NCBI GenBank assembly: GCA_024345305.1 | Contig: BRON01000002.1 | Coordinates: 1,116,001-1,180,000, forward strand | DNA from: Mrakia gelida | Taxonomy: Eukaryota; Basidiomycota; Tremellomycetes; Cystofilobasidiales; Mrakiaceae | DNA: 64,000 bases | Direction: 5' to 3' | Shown: piece after piece, positions 32,973-48,623 of the stretch | How positions within the stretch are numbered: the stretch's first letter is position 1 | Layout of the letters: the number at the start of each line of letters is the position of its first letter | Notes under the pieces: model-generated | What the model was told of the DNA's origin: nothing | Databases searched by the model: none | What the model saw: only the letters and a program-made list of their open reading frames with translations | Made by a program: the position numbers and the translations under genes

Positions 32973-34066
32973 CTACTCCCACAGGTAATCCTTCTGCTGC
33001 TCGTTCCTCACTCTCAACACCACCCCATCCACGACCTTCACCGCGAGCAGAGATCTATCGGCTCTCCTTTCCTCTACCGGACTCCCTCCTAAGACCTCCT
33101 GCATGTTGCTCGCCAGGACATCTCGCTGATGCTCCAGAGGAGGATCCCGCTCGATGGGCCACCTACGAGCGAAGTCGAAGACGACGGTGAAGGGACGGCG
33201 ACCTCGAAGCAAGGCGAACTCGCTCTTAGTGAGGAACACGGCGGGTCCGCTGTCGACGAAGGCGATGGACCTGAGGTTCGGCCACGGAGCGCACTTCTCG
33301 AGCTCGAGGTAGGAGACGTAGCCGTCTGGGTTCCGGTCTACGTTGATGGGGGAGGCAATGCCTGTGATTTGGACGTGGTGGACGTCGAAGAGAGGGAAGA
33401 GATTGGGAGCGAGGAACTCGAGACTGTGTTGACGCTCGATACGAACGCCGTCGAGTCTCATCAGCCGACCCTGCTCGTCGGGATGAGCCCTGATGTGGAG
33501 ATTCTCGACTCGAAGGGAGTTCCAGGTGGGGGCTCGGTCGAGGGAGAAGGTTTCCGGGAAGTCTTCTGAGATGATGGCGAGGAGGGTTGGTTTGGTGGTG
33601 AAGGTGAAGGATTGGATCTCTCGTCTGTCGAGATCGAGGAAGGGGGAGAGACGAGCGTGGGAGGAGGAGGGTTCCTGTTGAGCAAAAGAGAAAATGGTTC
33701 AGCTCGTGTTGGTTCGAAGGGAGTGAACGTCGAGGAGGAGGGAGGAGCGAGACGAGGAGATGGACGATGGACTCGAGCTCGTCCTCGTCCTCTTCTTCAA
33801 CCGCCCCTTCCCTCCTACTCGAGATAGAAGAAGAGAGGGCTTACTCGAGGGCATAGGAGTTTATCGAGATGCTTGTATCCGACGATGGTGATGTTTCTAT
33901 GAAGAAGGGAGGTCGAGAGCTCGAGGAAGGGGAGCGAAACCCTCGAGGTCGTTGCGAGAGTTGATGGCGAGCAGAACTTGAGGATGTGGAACTGGAGATC
34001 CAAGGGAAGATCACGAGGAGGAGAAGTAGGGGAGATAGTGGAGAGGGCGTCGAGAGGAGAGGTCAT
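32973..34066 (-). CDS. F-box-like protein, paralogue B, C-terminally truncated by TAG
   Basis: Paralogue of the gene at 3252-4404, in inverted orientation. Exon 1 (34066-33845) is 222 nt, exactly as in paralogue A. The intron is phase 0 (33844-33675, 170 nt) and exon 2 runs to TAG at 32973-32975, giving 307 residues. The F-box-like motif reads LPLDLQFHILKFC, SPSTLATTSRVS, LLHRNITI. Aligned blocks include SPFLDLDRREIQSFTF, APNLFPLFDVHHVQITG, WPNLRSIAFVDSG and LASNMQEVLGG. The TAG falls at the column where paralogue A has Trp (LLEW versus LWE-stop). Homology continues in frame beyond it (IKNTWGDDG, LSWEIV), so this copy has lost about 30 residues or is a young pseudogene. An SCF-adaptor role is inferred from the motif only. 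Confidence 0.75.
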
Positions 34067-34510
34067 CTTTGGGAGGTTGTTGTGGGTGGGAGGAAAGGAG
34101 GACAAAGGGGAGAGGAGGAGTGAAAGGTGAGCTCGATGCTCCTTCGGTTGCTCTGACGACGCAGCCTTCACTCCACCTCTCTGGAAGCATCACCATCTCA
34201 CGCTCGACGGGAAATGAGAGAGAGAGACAAGGCATGCCTATCGAAGTCGACTGGGTTTCGCTAAAGCCGAGCGAGTCGTTGCGAGCTCGAGCTCAAACGC
34301 TGAGACCGTCAAGCCCTTCCCTCCCCACCTTCCTTCACGCCCAAACTCGTATGCCTCCTCGTCCATGGCAAGTGCAAAGTCCTGAGACGCCCTCCGGCTC
34401 GATCCTAAAGCGACGAGGGTCCTGACGAGCCAGCGTGGAGCTGATGTCGTCTTGCCGAGGCTGATGCTGTTGCTGCTCCTTCCTCCGTTCCCTCCTCGAG
34501 TACGACGAGC
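34067..34510. other. Intergenic region between two minus-strand genes
   Basis: 3' flank of the small membrane-protein gene and promoter of F-box paralogue B. I see no supported coding frame or repeat here. Confidence 0.5.
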
Positions 34511-34907
34511 TCACTCCTTCCAGTCGAAGATGGTAGTGAGACCTGCGGCTACGGCAACGGCGGCCTAGAAAACACGAAATAAGTGGAAGAGAGAAGGAAG
34601 AGGTCAGACTGGAGGCGAGACGAAGGGAGGGCTGAGCTCGAGAGGACTGGACGAACGACGAGGAGGAAGGCTCCAGCGATCTATAGAGCAGAACGAACGA
34701 GGTCAAGTCAGCTTGGGGAAGAGGCTGATAGGTCCCTGAGATCTGAGTGCTTACGAGAATCAGCTCCAGCTTTGAGAAGGCTTCAAAGTGACCTGAGGCT
34801 GGCCCTTCGGGAGAGAGGTGAGGGAGAGTCGGGATGGAGATGCTCCTAGACCGGTGACGCTGAACTTGAGGGCGAGAGGAGGAGGAGAGGATGGGAGAGG
34901 AGGACAT
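34511..34907 (-). CDS. Small single-pass membrane protein, unknown
   Basis: Predicted 76-residue protein from three exons, below the size most gene finders report. Exon 1 (from ATG 34907) encodes a basic, Ser-rich N-terminus (QVQRHRSRSISIPTLP) and runs to FEAFSKLELIL. A GTAAGC...CTATAG intron is followed by an 8-codon exon IAGAFLLV. A second intron (GTTCGT...TTCTAG) precedes AAVAVAAGLTTIFDWKE and TGA at 34511-34513. All joins keep phase 0 and together build one hydrophobic helix of about 22 residues (LELILIAGAFLLVAAVAVAA) with a short acidic C-terminal tail. It looks like a tail-anchored or mitochondrial/ER small protein. I do not recognise the family. Divergent from the CaM kinase gene (238 bp between starts). 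Confidence 0.5.
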
Positions 34908-35145
34908 GCTGAGATCTGAGATGGGTAAGAAAAGTGAAGATGGACGTTTGGGGGAGGTCGGATTCAAGCGCAGGAAGCAGGTGACGACGGAGGAGGGAGG
35001 GAGGGAAGGAGAGACGGGTGCCGACGTCGCTTCCTGCTCTCAAACCACCACATCGTCCAGAAACCCAACTTTCTTCTTCTAGGACTCCCCTCGCTCTCCC
35101 CTGTCTAACAACCGCCCACTCGTCCAGAAGGAAGCAGCCTCGAGA

Positions 35146-37799
35146 ATGTCCACCGTCCCTTGTCAGGTTCGTCCAAAGTTCAGCTCCATCGTCACCTCCC
35201 TCCCTCCTTCTTCCCTCCGCCCTCAATCCAACATGGCCAGCTTCGAGCGAGTTCGAGACCGTCCTACATCAGCGGCGAGGTTCCAAGACCCTATCACAGC
35301 TTGAGAGAGCAGCTGGAGGTCGGAGGGAGGTGCGGAAGAAGCGAGGAGATGTCGAGAGCTCAGCACAGGATTGAGCTCGTTCTCGAGAGCTTTCCTCCTC
35401 TCCTCCCCCTCTTCCAGCAGCTGCACAAGCTACAGGAGGGGGAATCGAATAGTCTGGGACCATCTCCCGACTCGAATTATCTTCTTTGATCGACCGTGGA
35501 TCTCTCACCCGCGGTCCCTTCCTTCCCTCGAACCAAGCTGACCTGATCTCTCCCCTTCCTTCCCTCACCCCTCGTCCTTCCCTCCCCAGTACAAGACAGG
35601 AAAGACCCTGGGATCAGGGACCTACGCTGTCGTGAAGGAGGCCGTTCACATCGTCACTGGAAAGGTACGTCTCCCTCGTCTTCACTGAGGAGGTCGAACA
35701 AGCACACAGAAGGGACAGGCGAGCTGATGAAACGACCCTCCCCTCCCCTCCTTCGACTCGTCTTTTCTTTCGTTTCGCAGTACTACGCTTGCAAGGTGAG
35801 CTCCCAGAAGTAATCATGAGGTGGATCTACCTCGCACGAGCTCTACTGATCCTTCGATGTCACCTCCTTCTCCCTCAGATCATCTCCAAGAAGGTCCGTT
35901 CTCGCTCTCTTCCCTGTCTCCTGTCGAACCGTTCGCTGATCGGGTTTCTTCGCGTTCTCAGCTGATGGAAGGGAGGGAGCATATGGTGAGCCGACTACCT
36001 CTGTTCTCCTACCTCTCTCGAGGCAAGAACTGACGAGCTTCTCTTCAAACAGGTCCGGAACGAGATCGAAGTGCTCAAACGCGTCTCTCAGGGTCACCCC
36101 AACGTGAGCTCCCACCCTCTCTTCTTTCTGAAGCGAACTTAGGCTGACATCTTCTTCGACCCCGTCCTCTCCAGATCGTTGGTTTGATCGACTACTTCGA
36201 GACCAAGTCGAATCTCTACCTCGTCTTTGATCGTTCGTCCGACTCAGGTCAGTCTCGCGCTCGACGAGCTCTCTGCTGACCGTTTCTGCTCCTCTCCGTT
36301 CCGCACACAGTGTGCACTGGAGGAGAGCTGTTCGACCGAATCTGCGCTAAGGGAAACTATTACGAGCGGTCAGTCTCTTTCGTCTCGACTATTCAGCTGG
36401 CGTCGTTCGTCTCACGGTCTGACCCTTCTTTCTTTCCGTCGCCCTTCACAGAGATGCTGCTCACCTCGTCTACACCGTCGCCTCCGCCGTCAAGTACCTT
36501 CACGACCAGGGTATCGTTCACCGAGACCGTGAGTCGCTGCAGACCCTCTCGAATGCACCTCTTGTTCTCGAAACTGACGAGCTTCGCGTCTCGTCTCTCC
36601 CTTTCTTCCAGTCAAGCCCGAGAACCTGATCTTCGCCAACAAGACTGAGGATGCCGATCTTCTCATCGCCGACTTCGGACTGAGTCGGATCATTCAGGAG
36701 GATACGTTCAAGATGCTCACCACTACCTGTGGCACTCCAGGTGCGTTCGATCTCCCTTTCTCCGATTCGAGTTCGAGGATCGCGTGCTGACTTCCCCTGG
36801 CTTCGTTCTCGTCCCCAGGCTACATGGCTCCCGAGATCTTCAAGAAGACAGGACACGGAAAGCCTGTGGACATCTGGGCTCTCGGAGTTATCACCTACTT
36901 CCTGCTCTGTGGTTACACGCCGTTCGATAGGGAGAACCAGGCTGAGGAGATGAAGGCGTGAGTTTCGATCTCGTTCGGTTCGTTTCTTGCTCTTCGTCTC
37001 AAAGCTGACTCTCGATATCTTGGTCTCCCTCCGCTCTAGCATCATTAACGGAGACTTCAAGTTCGAGCCTGCGGAGTACTGGCAGGGAGTCTCGCCCATC
37101 GGACGCGACGTGAGTTCACCCTTTGATCTCTCGAACGACGAAAGCAAGGAGTCGAGCGAAGCCGCCGACTGAATCGATTATCCTTCCTTTCCCTTCCCTT
37201 CCTTTCACACTTCCAGTTCGTCACCAAGTGCCTGACGGTCGACCCAGCGAAGCGGATGACGGTCGAGCAGACGCTCGCCCACCCTTGGTTGAGCCAGGAG
37301 GCCAAGAAGACGGGAGCCGAGGTCGATCTGCTGCCCAACGTCAAGGACAACATCAAGTCGAGGAGAACGCGTGAGTTTCTCTCGTCTCCCCTCTGTGGTC
37401 TTGTTGGGAAAGGAGGAGGTCGAGCGAGAGAGAGAGAGAGAGAGCGCTCAGCGGCTGATCGCGTCGGTTTCCATCCCTCCTCGCCTCGTCGTTCGCTTTC
37501 TTTCGCAACAGTCAAGGGCACGGTGAAGGGCATGATCTTCGCTCAGAGGATGAAGGCCGTTCAGCAACAAGCTTCCGAGGATCCAGCTGCTGCAGAGTTG
37601 AGGCAGAGGCTGGCGGACTACAAGGAGGCTGCAGAGCAGGTCAGTTTTGAAAGCCTCCCTTCCCCTCCTCCTTCGTTCCCTCCCGGACCCTCTCCCCTTG
37701 AACCTGACCACTCAGCCCTCTTGACGACGACAACCTTTTATCGATATCCAGGAAAACCCATCGGAAGTTCTCGCTCCTTCCGCTGCTGCTTCGGTCTAA
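35146..37799 (+). CDS. Calcium/calmodulin-dependent protein kinase (Cmk1/2-like)
   Basis: Ser/Thr kinase of the CAMK group, activated by Ca2+/calmodulin. Kinase motifs: Gly loop [16 protein letters not shown] Lys in YYACKIISKK, catalytic HRDLKPENLIF, DFGLSRI, activation segment [15 protein letters not shown], then [20 protein letters not shown]. After the kinase fold ([12 protein letters not shown]) comes an autoinhibitory/calmodulin-binding region [28 protein letters not shown]. The first coding exon is only 21 nt (MSTVPCQ), then a 423-nt intron, long for this genome, before YKTGKTLG. This matches other basidiomycete Cmk N-termini better than the Met at 35233. Another intron holds an (AG)n run at about 37424-37445. 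Stop TAA at 37797-37799. Confidence 0.9.
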
Positions 37800-38377
37800 T
37801 GATTCGTGCTCGGATTGGTAGTAGCTGTTTTATGGTTCTCTCTCTCTCTCTTCGACGCGCGCTCGTCCGATCTCCCTCCTCTCCCTCGCTCGTTTCTCTC
37901 CTGGTTTCTTTTTCTCTGGGCTCTCACTCTCTACATACGACGATACACGCTTTGCTGGTCCTTCGGAGCGAGTGATAATGAAAAGTGAAAGGGAAGATGA
38001 GGGGAAGCCGCCTCGTCCGTCGAGGGGAGGACGAACGATAAGGATCACAGTCGAGAGCGGGGGAGGGAGGAGGCTGAGTGGGAAGGACTTCGAGACGCGA
38101 TTGAGCGAGTATAGAGCTTCGGATACAACGAGAAAAGCTTTGATAGGGAAGCAGTACATCCTCTCAAAGTATACAAAAGTCGAAGAAGAAAATTTGAATC
38201 GATCCGAGGGCTCAGAAGCCCATTCTTTCGAGCTCGTCCTCGTTTTCCTCGGTGCTCCCTCCTCCCCCCCTCCCTTTCTCAGTGCGAGCTCACGAGGGTG
38301 AAAAGTTCTGGGACCGTTCCTCTCCTCCCCTCTGACTCCCACCCACCCACCACCCTCCTTCCCTTCTCCTCCCCACG
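37800..38377 (+). other. Intergenic region, CaM kinase to GCV2
   Basis: 3' flank of the kinase gene (T-rich around 37840-37930), then the GCV2 promoter. The open frame near 37972-38301 has biased composition and no family resemblance. A TATA-like AAGTATACAAAA lies near 38166. Confidence 0.45.
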
Positions 38378-43266
<4,889 letters not shown>

Positions 43267-43548
43267 TTTCGCTTCTTCCCCCTCCTTCTCCTTCCACCGT
43301 CTCTTTCGCCCTCTCTCGTTGGTCCTTTTGTTGCTTTCTCTCTCTCTCATCTCTCTCTTCCGTAGTTCTTGTTTTCCCGTCCTCTTTTTTACGCCTTAAC
43401 GCCCATCCTTGCATCTGTCTGCTTTCAGTCTCAACCACTGTTAGCCCCACTCAAAACCCACACATAGATAAATCTTTGCTCTACCTTACTCTAGAATTTC
43501 TAAGGAACTCTTGCTCTTCATATACGAACGAAAGAACGGGAGTGAAAG

Positions 43549-44936
43549 CTACGACCGCGACGACCAAAACGGATCCTCCGACCAGATCCCTTCGACGCGT
43601 TTGGGAGTTGCTCGGCCGCTTCGTTTTGGGGGTGGTGGTGATGATTTTGATGAGTCCGAGGAGGGGGAGGTGGTGGTGGAGGTGAAGGTGGAAGGGGGAG
43701 GAGAAGGGGAGGAAGAAAGGTCGAGATGAAGATACCAAAGCTCCTGGACGTTGTGTTCGAGGAGGTAGGTTCGAAGGAGGTGGTAGTTAAGTCCGACGGC
43801 TTGAGGACCATGAGAGTCGTCCGACAGACAGAGACGACCCCCGAGCGAGATGATCAACTGCGAACGAGAACCCAAAGGACGAGCGCGGCGAGGCGAGTCA
43901 GGAAAAGAAGGACGCGACGTCGAACGAAACGGCAAAGGAGTTGAAGGAAGGCAGGGGAGGGGGATCCAAACTTACCTCCAACACATCCCAACCCGGATAA
44001 GCCTCCTTCCACCCCTTCCTAAACGCCGCCGCATTCACCTCAAACATCCCTCCGTACCCCACCGCAAACCTCACGTTCCTCTCGACCTTCTCCCAAACTC
44101 CTTCGTGATCCGTGAACCTGAGCTCTGGGTTCCACAGTCGAACGAGATCGAAGTGACCTATCACTTCGGGTTGGATGCGTTGGAGGAGGGTGAACTGGTT
44201 GTCGAAGTAGGAATGGAGGAGGAGAGTCATCGAGGAGGGAGTTGGTGAGGAAGAAGAAGAAGGAGGGGAGGAGGAGGAGGGAGCGAAGGAAGCGAGAGCC
44301 TTCTCGAAGGTTTCTCGATCGAAATCAATGGGGATCTCGTTAACGTGATGAAGGCTTCCTACGACGAAGTCGATGCGGTCGTGTTCTTGTTCGAGGAGGG
44401 TGGTGAGACCTGCGAGGTCGAGGGGGGAGATGAGGTCGGTTTCGATTCCGATGGGGAGGGAGATTTGATGGGAATGGAGAGAGCGGAGGCGGTGGGCTTC
44501 GTTGAGATAGGAGGTGAAGATTGTGGAGAGGTCGGAGGGGGTGAGATCGGACTGGGAAGAGGAGAGGAGAGGTAAAGAAGTCAGACGAGGGTGAGGAGGC
44601 AGCGACGACGGAGACGGCCGAGGGGAAAACGAGCGAGTTTCTCACTTCTTCTGGGTAGAGATCTTGTTGGCGATACCTGGGATACAAATGAAGGCGGTCG
44701 GTTAGTCGGAGAATGAAGGAAGAGAAGGCATGGAGGAGGATATTGACCTGGGAGCGTGCTCGGACAAGCAGAAGACCTTGAAGTCCTGCTTGATCGCTTC
44801 TTCGACGACCTCCTCCAGCGTCCCTTTTGCATGGCGGCAGAACGATCCAGAGTCTGAGAAGCGCTTGGGGTTAGCGGAAGATTCGTGCGAGTCTCGTAGA
44901 GATGAGGGACGAACGAGAGTGATGGGAGTAAGGCAT
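43549..44936 (-). CDS. HIS2: Histidinol-phosphatase, PHP family
   Basis: Dephosphorylates L-histidinol phosphate, the penultimate step of histidine synthesis. The first coding exon is 22 nt (ATG at 44936; MPYSHHS plus one base), and splicing recreates the metal-binding N-terminus MPYSHHSHSGSFCRHAKG. Then come TLEEVVEEAIKQDFKVFCLS, EHAPR, YRQQDLYPEE, LPIGIETDLI, DFVVGSLHHVNEIPIDFD, VIGHFDLVRLWNPE and FEVNAAAFRKGW. The final metal/substrate block LCLSDDSHGPQAVGLNY follows the last intron. The metal ligands expected for PHP proteins (HSH, E in EHAPR, E in GIETD, H in LHHVNE, H in IGHFD, DSH) are all present. A Ser-rich loop and a Ser/Pro-rich tail are extra relative to yeast His2. Stop TAG at 43549-43551. 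Confidence 0.93.
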
Positions 44937-45235
44937 GTCGGAGGGAAGGAAGGAGAGCTCGAGCTCGACTTGGATTTGCGAGAGCTACAGACAATGGAAA
45001 ATGAGCTTTTGAAGCTGTTTTCTGGGTCCGAGAGATAGAGCTGAGTCTGGTCTGAGTCGTCAAGTGGTCTGAGGTCGAGTTGAGAAAAACTGCTGTGAAG
45101 GTTGAAGGCCAGTTTGGCAGAGGGGTCCTCGAAACCAAAGGGCGTCAGAGCGTCAAGGACTTCTCCTTCCTCGCAACCTTCATCGACCCTCCCTTCCCTT
45201 CCCCAACCTTTTTTCCTTCCCTTCTCGTTCCCAGG

Positions 45236-47849
45236 ATGGCATCGAAACTCCCCACCCTCCCTACTGCTCAGCGACAACCTCAGCCAGCTCCTGCTCCAGC
45301 TCCTAGAGGACCCAACAGGTCAGTTCCAGCCCAATCGGCGGAGAAGAGAGTCCAACGTTGCTTCGAGCTGACCTCTCCCTCTTCTCCTCTCTCAGATCTA
45401 CAAAAGCGAGTCAGAAGCTCAAGGTAAGCTCACTTCTTGATTCAGGGACTAAAACGAAGCTTGTAGAAGCTCTGTGGGAGGAGAAATGAGAGGACGAGCT
45501 CAAGCTGACCACGCTCTCCGCCTTCTCGTTCGACAGGTCCTCCCAGAAGAGCCCGAGTCTCTCCCTACCCAGTCCAAGGTTCTCAAGAACGAGAGAGGAG
45601 AGGGCGAGGACGAAGTCAGTGATGACGACGAGGAGGACGAGCCTGAGGAGGAGGACGACGTTCAGGTAAGTAGCAAGAGGGGAAGGAAGAGGGAGGACGG
45701 CTCGAGCTCGACAGCCCTCCTTGGCTCGCTCTCTTCAATCAGCTCCCATGCTCACTATTACTGCTTCTTCCTTTCGAATATGCCTCTATAGGTCTACAAG
45801 CAGCTCGCTCAGATCCCTGCTGGATCAGCGAGACGAGACGCCATGCGTTTAACGAGGAAGGAGAAGGCTCGTCTCCCAAGGTTCGTTTCAGCCGAGTCGT
45901 TCCATCTCGCCCTTCCTTCTCGAGCTCAACTCGTCTTTTTTTGCTCTTTTCTTTGCTCCACAGAGTGACCGCTTACTGTACCGCTACGTGAGCTCCTTCT
46001 CTCCACGAGCTCCCTCTTCCTCCGTCTTGAGCTGACCCGCTCCGACGCTCTTCGCTTCGCAACCTCAGCTCCTATCGACTCCCTGCCCTCCTCGAACACC
46101 TCCAGTCGCGTCGTTCCACCCATCTCACCAACCCCATCCAGTTCGACGAAGTCATCTACACCTCCTACTCCTGGCCTGTGGTCCCAACCCACGGCAGCTT
46201 CGCTTCCTCGTCCAGAGGAGGATCGAATCTCAACCCGGCCAACCATCATCACGAGTCTTCGTCCGTCGAGCCTCTCGTCGACATCAGCGAGGAGGGACCT
46301 CACGTGGATCGTCCTGTTGCCGCGGAGAAGAAGAAGAAGAAACCTAGGTTCGCGGTGGACTCGGAGCTGAGTGGGGACGAGGAGGGAGGGAGGGAGAGAG
46401 CTCAGCGAGCTGGAGAGGGTGCTGGGAAGAGGACGAAGGCTGAGGTTTTCTTGTTCGAGTACGGAGTTGTGAGTTCATGGTCGTAGCTGAGCTTCCTAGG
46501 GAGCTCGAGATACTTACGCGATCTTTCTTTCCTTTTCAGGTCGTCATCTGGGGCATGAGCTTGGAAGAGGAGAAGCGATTCCTCTCGTCGTTGTTCGTCC
46601 CGCGTCTCTTCCTTTCCTGGACCTGGACCCATTCTCCGTTGACCATCGTCTGACCTCTTACCTCACTTCTTCCCACAGAAAACGATTCTCCGTCGAGCGT
46701 CTCGCTCCCGAAGACATCGAGGAGGAAGATCTTGGGTTCGTTCGCCCGTCGTCGCGTCTCTCTCCTCCTTCTCGACCTCGACTGACTCTTCCTCCCCGCG
46801 TTCTACAGATTCTACTACGCTTCTTACTCTCGAGTCTACAACGACGTCATCACTCTCAAGAAGGGATCTTCGTACATGTTCGTCCCTGTTCGCCATCTTT
46901 TTCCTCGTTCGTTCTTGCGAGAGCTGACTTTCGTCGTTGATCGAACACAGGACAAAACTCTCCCTCTCGCACGCTCTCGCCCAATCCGTCAAGCTGTCGT
47001 TCTTCGAGGGTGCTGTGTCGAATACGATCGATCAGACGAAACATATCCCGGAGGAGATCTCGACCAGCGGAAAGATCGGAGTGAGTTCGAGTCGAGCTTT
47101 CCCTTCCCTTCGAGTTGCGTCTCTCGACGACGTTTAGCTGAACTTCACCTTCCTGTCTGTGTCTCCCAGCTCCCTCGAGTGGAGATCATGAAGCACATCG
47201 GACGACTCTTCATCCTTCGAGTCAACATCTCGCTCGTTGGTTCGATGATCGATTCGCCCGTGAGTCCTGCTCTCCTCGCTCCTCGCGTCGTTCGAGCTTC
47301 TTGTTCTTCCTCGAAAGCTTCCCGCTCACCCCCACCTTGCTCTTTGTTGCTTTCCAGGAACTCTTTTGGTCCTTCCCCGACCTGGAACCGCTCTACGGAG
47401 CCTTCAAAACGTACCTGGAGGTTCCTCAACGACTCAACGTCATCAACGCTCGAGTTGACGTCCTTCAGGACATGCTGAGGCTGCTGAAGGTGAGTCGTCT
47501 CTGCCACCCAACTACGCCTCATCTCTCCCTTGGTATCTGGAGGTCGAACCTCCAGGCTTGAAGGAACGAGGAACGAAAGAACAACGAGCGAACGCTGACT
47601 CCCTCCTCTCCCCTCCCTTCCTTCCCTCCCCTCCTTCTCTTCCAGGAATCCGTCAACTCGGCTCACGGAGAGGGTCTGGAGCTCGTCGTCATCTACTTGA
47701 TCGTCATCGAGATCATCTTGGGAGTTACTACCGTACGTCCGACCTTCCTCCTCGTCGCGTTCGAGTGTTCGAGAGAGACGCGTCGAGCTGACCTTTTCGT
47801 TCGTCTCCCTCCTCTTCAACCTCAGATCGCCGTTGATCTGTTTGTTTGA
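45236..47849 (+). CDS. RMD1/SIF2 (DUF155) family protein
   Basis: Member of the fungal RMD1-Sif2-Rmd8 family with a C-terminal DUF155 domain and a membrane anchor. Start ATG 45236 (MASKLPTLPTAQRQPQPAPA) gives a Pro/Gln-rich N-terminus, followed by an acidic linker (DDDEEDEPEEEDDV). Family blocks: RVTAYCTATSYRLPALLEHL, FDEVIYTSYSWPV, EVFLFEYGVVVIWGM, EEEDLGFYYASYSRVYNDVI, YMTKLSLSHALAQSVKLSFF, LPRVEIMKHIGRLFILRVNI, SLVGSMIDSPELFWSFPD and LEVPQRLNVINARVDVLQDM. A hydrophobic span (LVVIYLIVIEIILGVTTIA) sits at the C-terminus, ending VDLFV and TGA at 47847-47849. Family members in yeasts locate to the cytosol or endomembranes; biochemical function is unknown. Divergent from HIS2. Confidence 0.9.
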
Positions 47850-48623
47850 TTCACTCACAGGCTTCTTCCTATAGCATGCGTTCACACTCGTTCCTTGGAT
47901 GGATCTAGAAGAGGAGAGCTGGTCGCGAACGGAAGATAAACGAGGAGTCGACGCGTCGTGTTTTGGCTCGAGCTGAGGCACGAACCAAAGCGTTGGTTGT
48001 GCCTGGTCAGGTACGGCGTTGTTGAACGAGAGTCTCTCTTTGAAGATGAGCGGTCTGGTAGAATAGGCTGACGACCTCGCTGAGGGGACGACCGGAGGAG
48101 AGAGCAGTGAACTCCTCGTCCGTCGAGACGAAGCTCGTCGCGTCCTCTCTTTTGTTTACTCTCTTCTCCCCTCCGCTAGTTCGACTGAGTTCGAGCTCAA
48201 CTCATTCAGTGAAGTCACAGCGTACTCTCCGTTCGAACAGGGAGAGTTTGGGGGAGGAGGAGTCGCGAACGCAACATTATTTCGATGACGCTGGAGGCAA
48301 ATCGAGCGAGCGAAAAGCAGCTGAAAGTTGGACGAGGTTCGTCCCCTCCTCCTCCCGATTGCCACCCCCTTGTTGGAAGGTGGCGACTCGCAGAGAGATC
48401 TTACGTAGTAGCTTAGTAACGCGTCTCGTTCAGTCCCCTTGTTAGTAACCATTCTTCGTAAACAGCTTTGTAAGCTACCTTCAGATCACGTGACCATTTC
48501 CATAGTATATAAACCTTTCGAGTAGCTAGCTTTATACAACAAGCTTTGAACCACATCCTGCAGACATCCCTAAGCTCAAGTGGACGACCCAACAACACCC
48601 CTCTCCCTCCCTTCCCTCCCACG
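47850..48623 (+). promoter_or_regulatory. Intergenic region with TATA box and E-box upstream of the C2H2-like gene
   Basis: 3' flank of the RMD1-family gene followed by a promoter. A palindromic E-box CACGTG (48487-48492) and a strong TATA-type sequence TATATAAA (48506-48513) lie 137 and 118 bp upstream of the next start at 48624. This is the clearest TATA box in the window. No coding frame supported. Confidence 0.55.
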
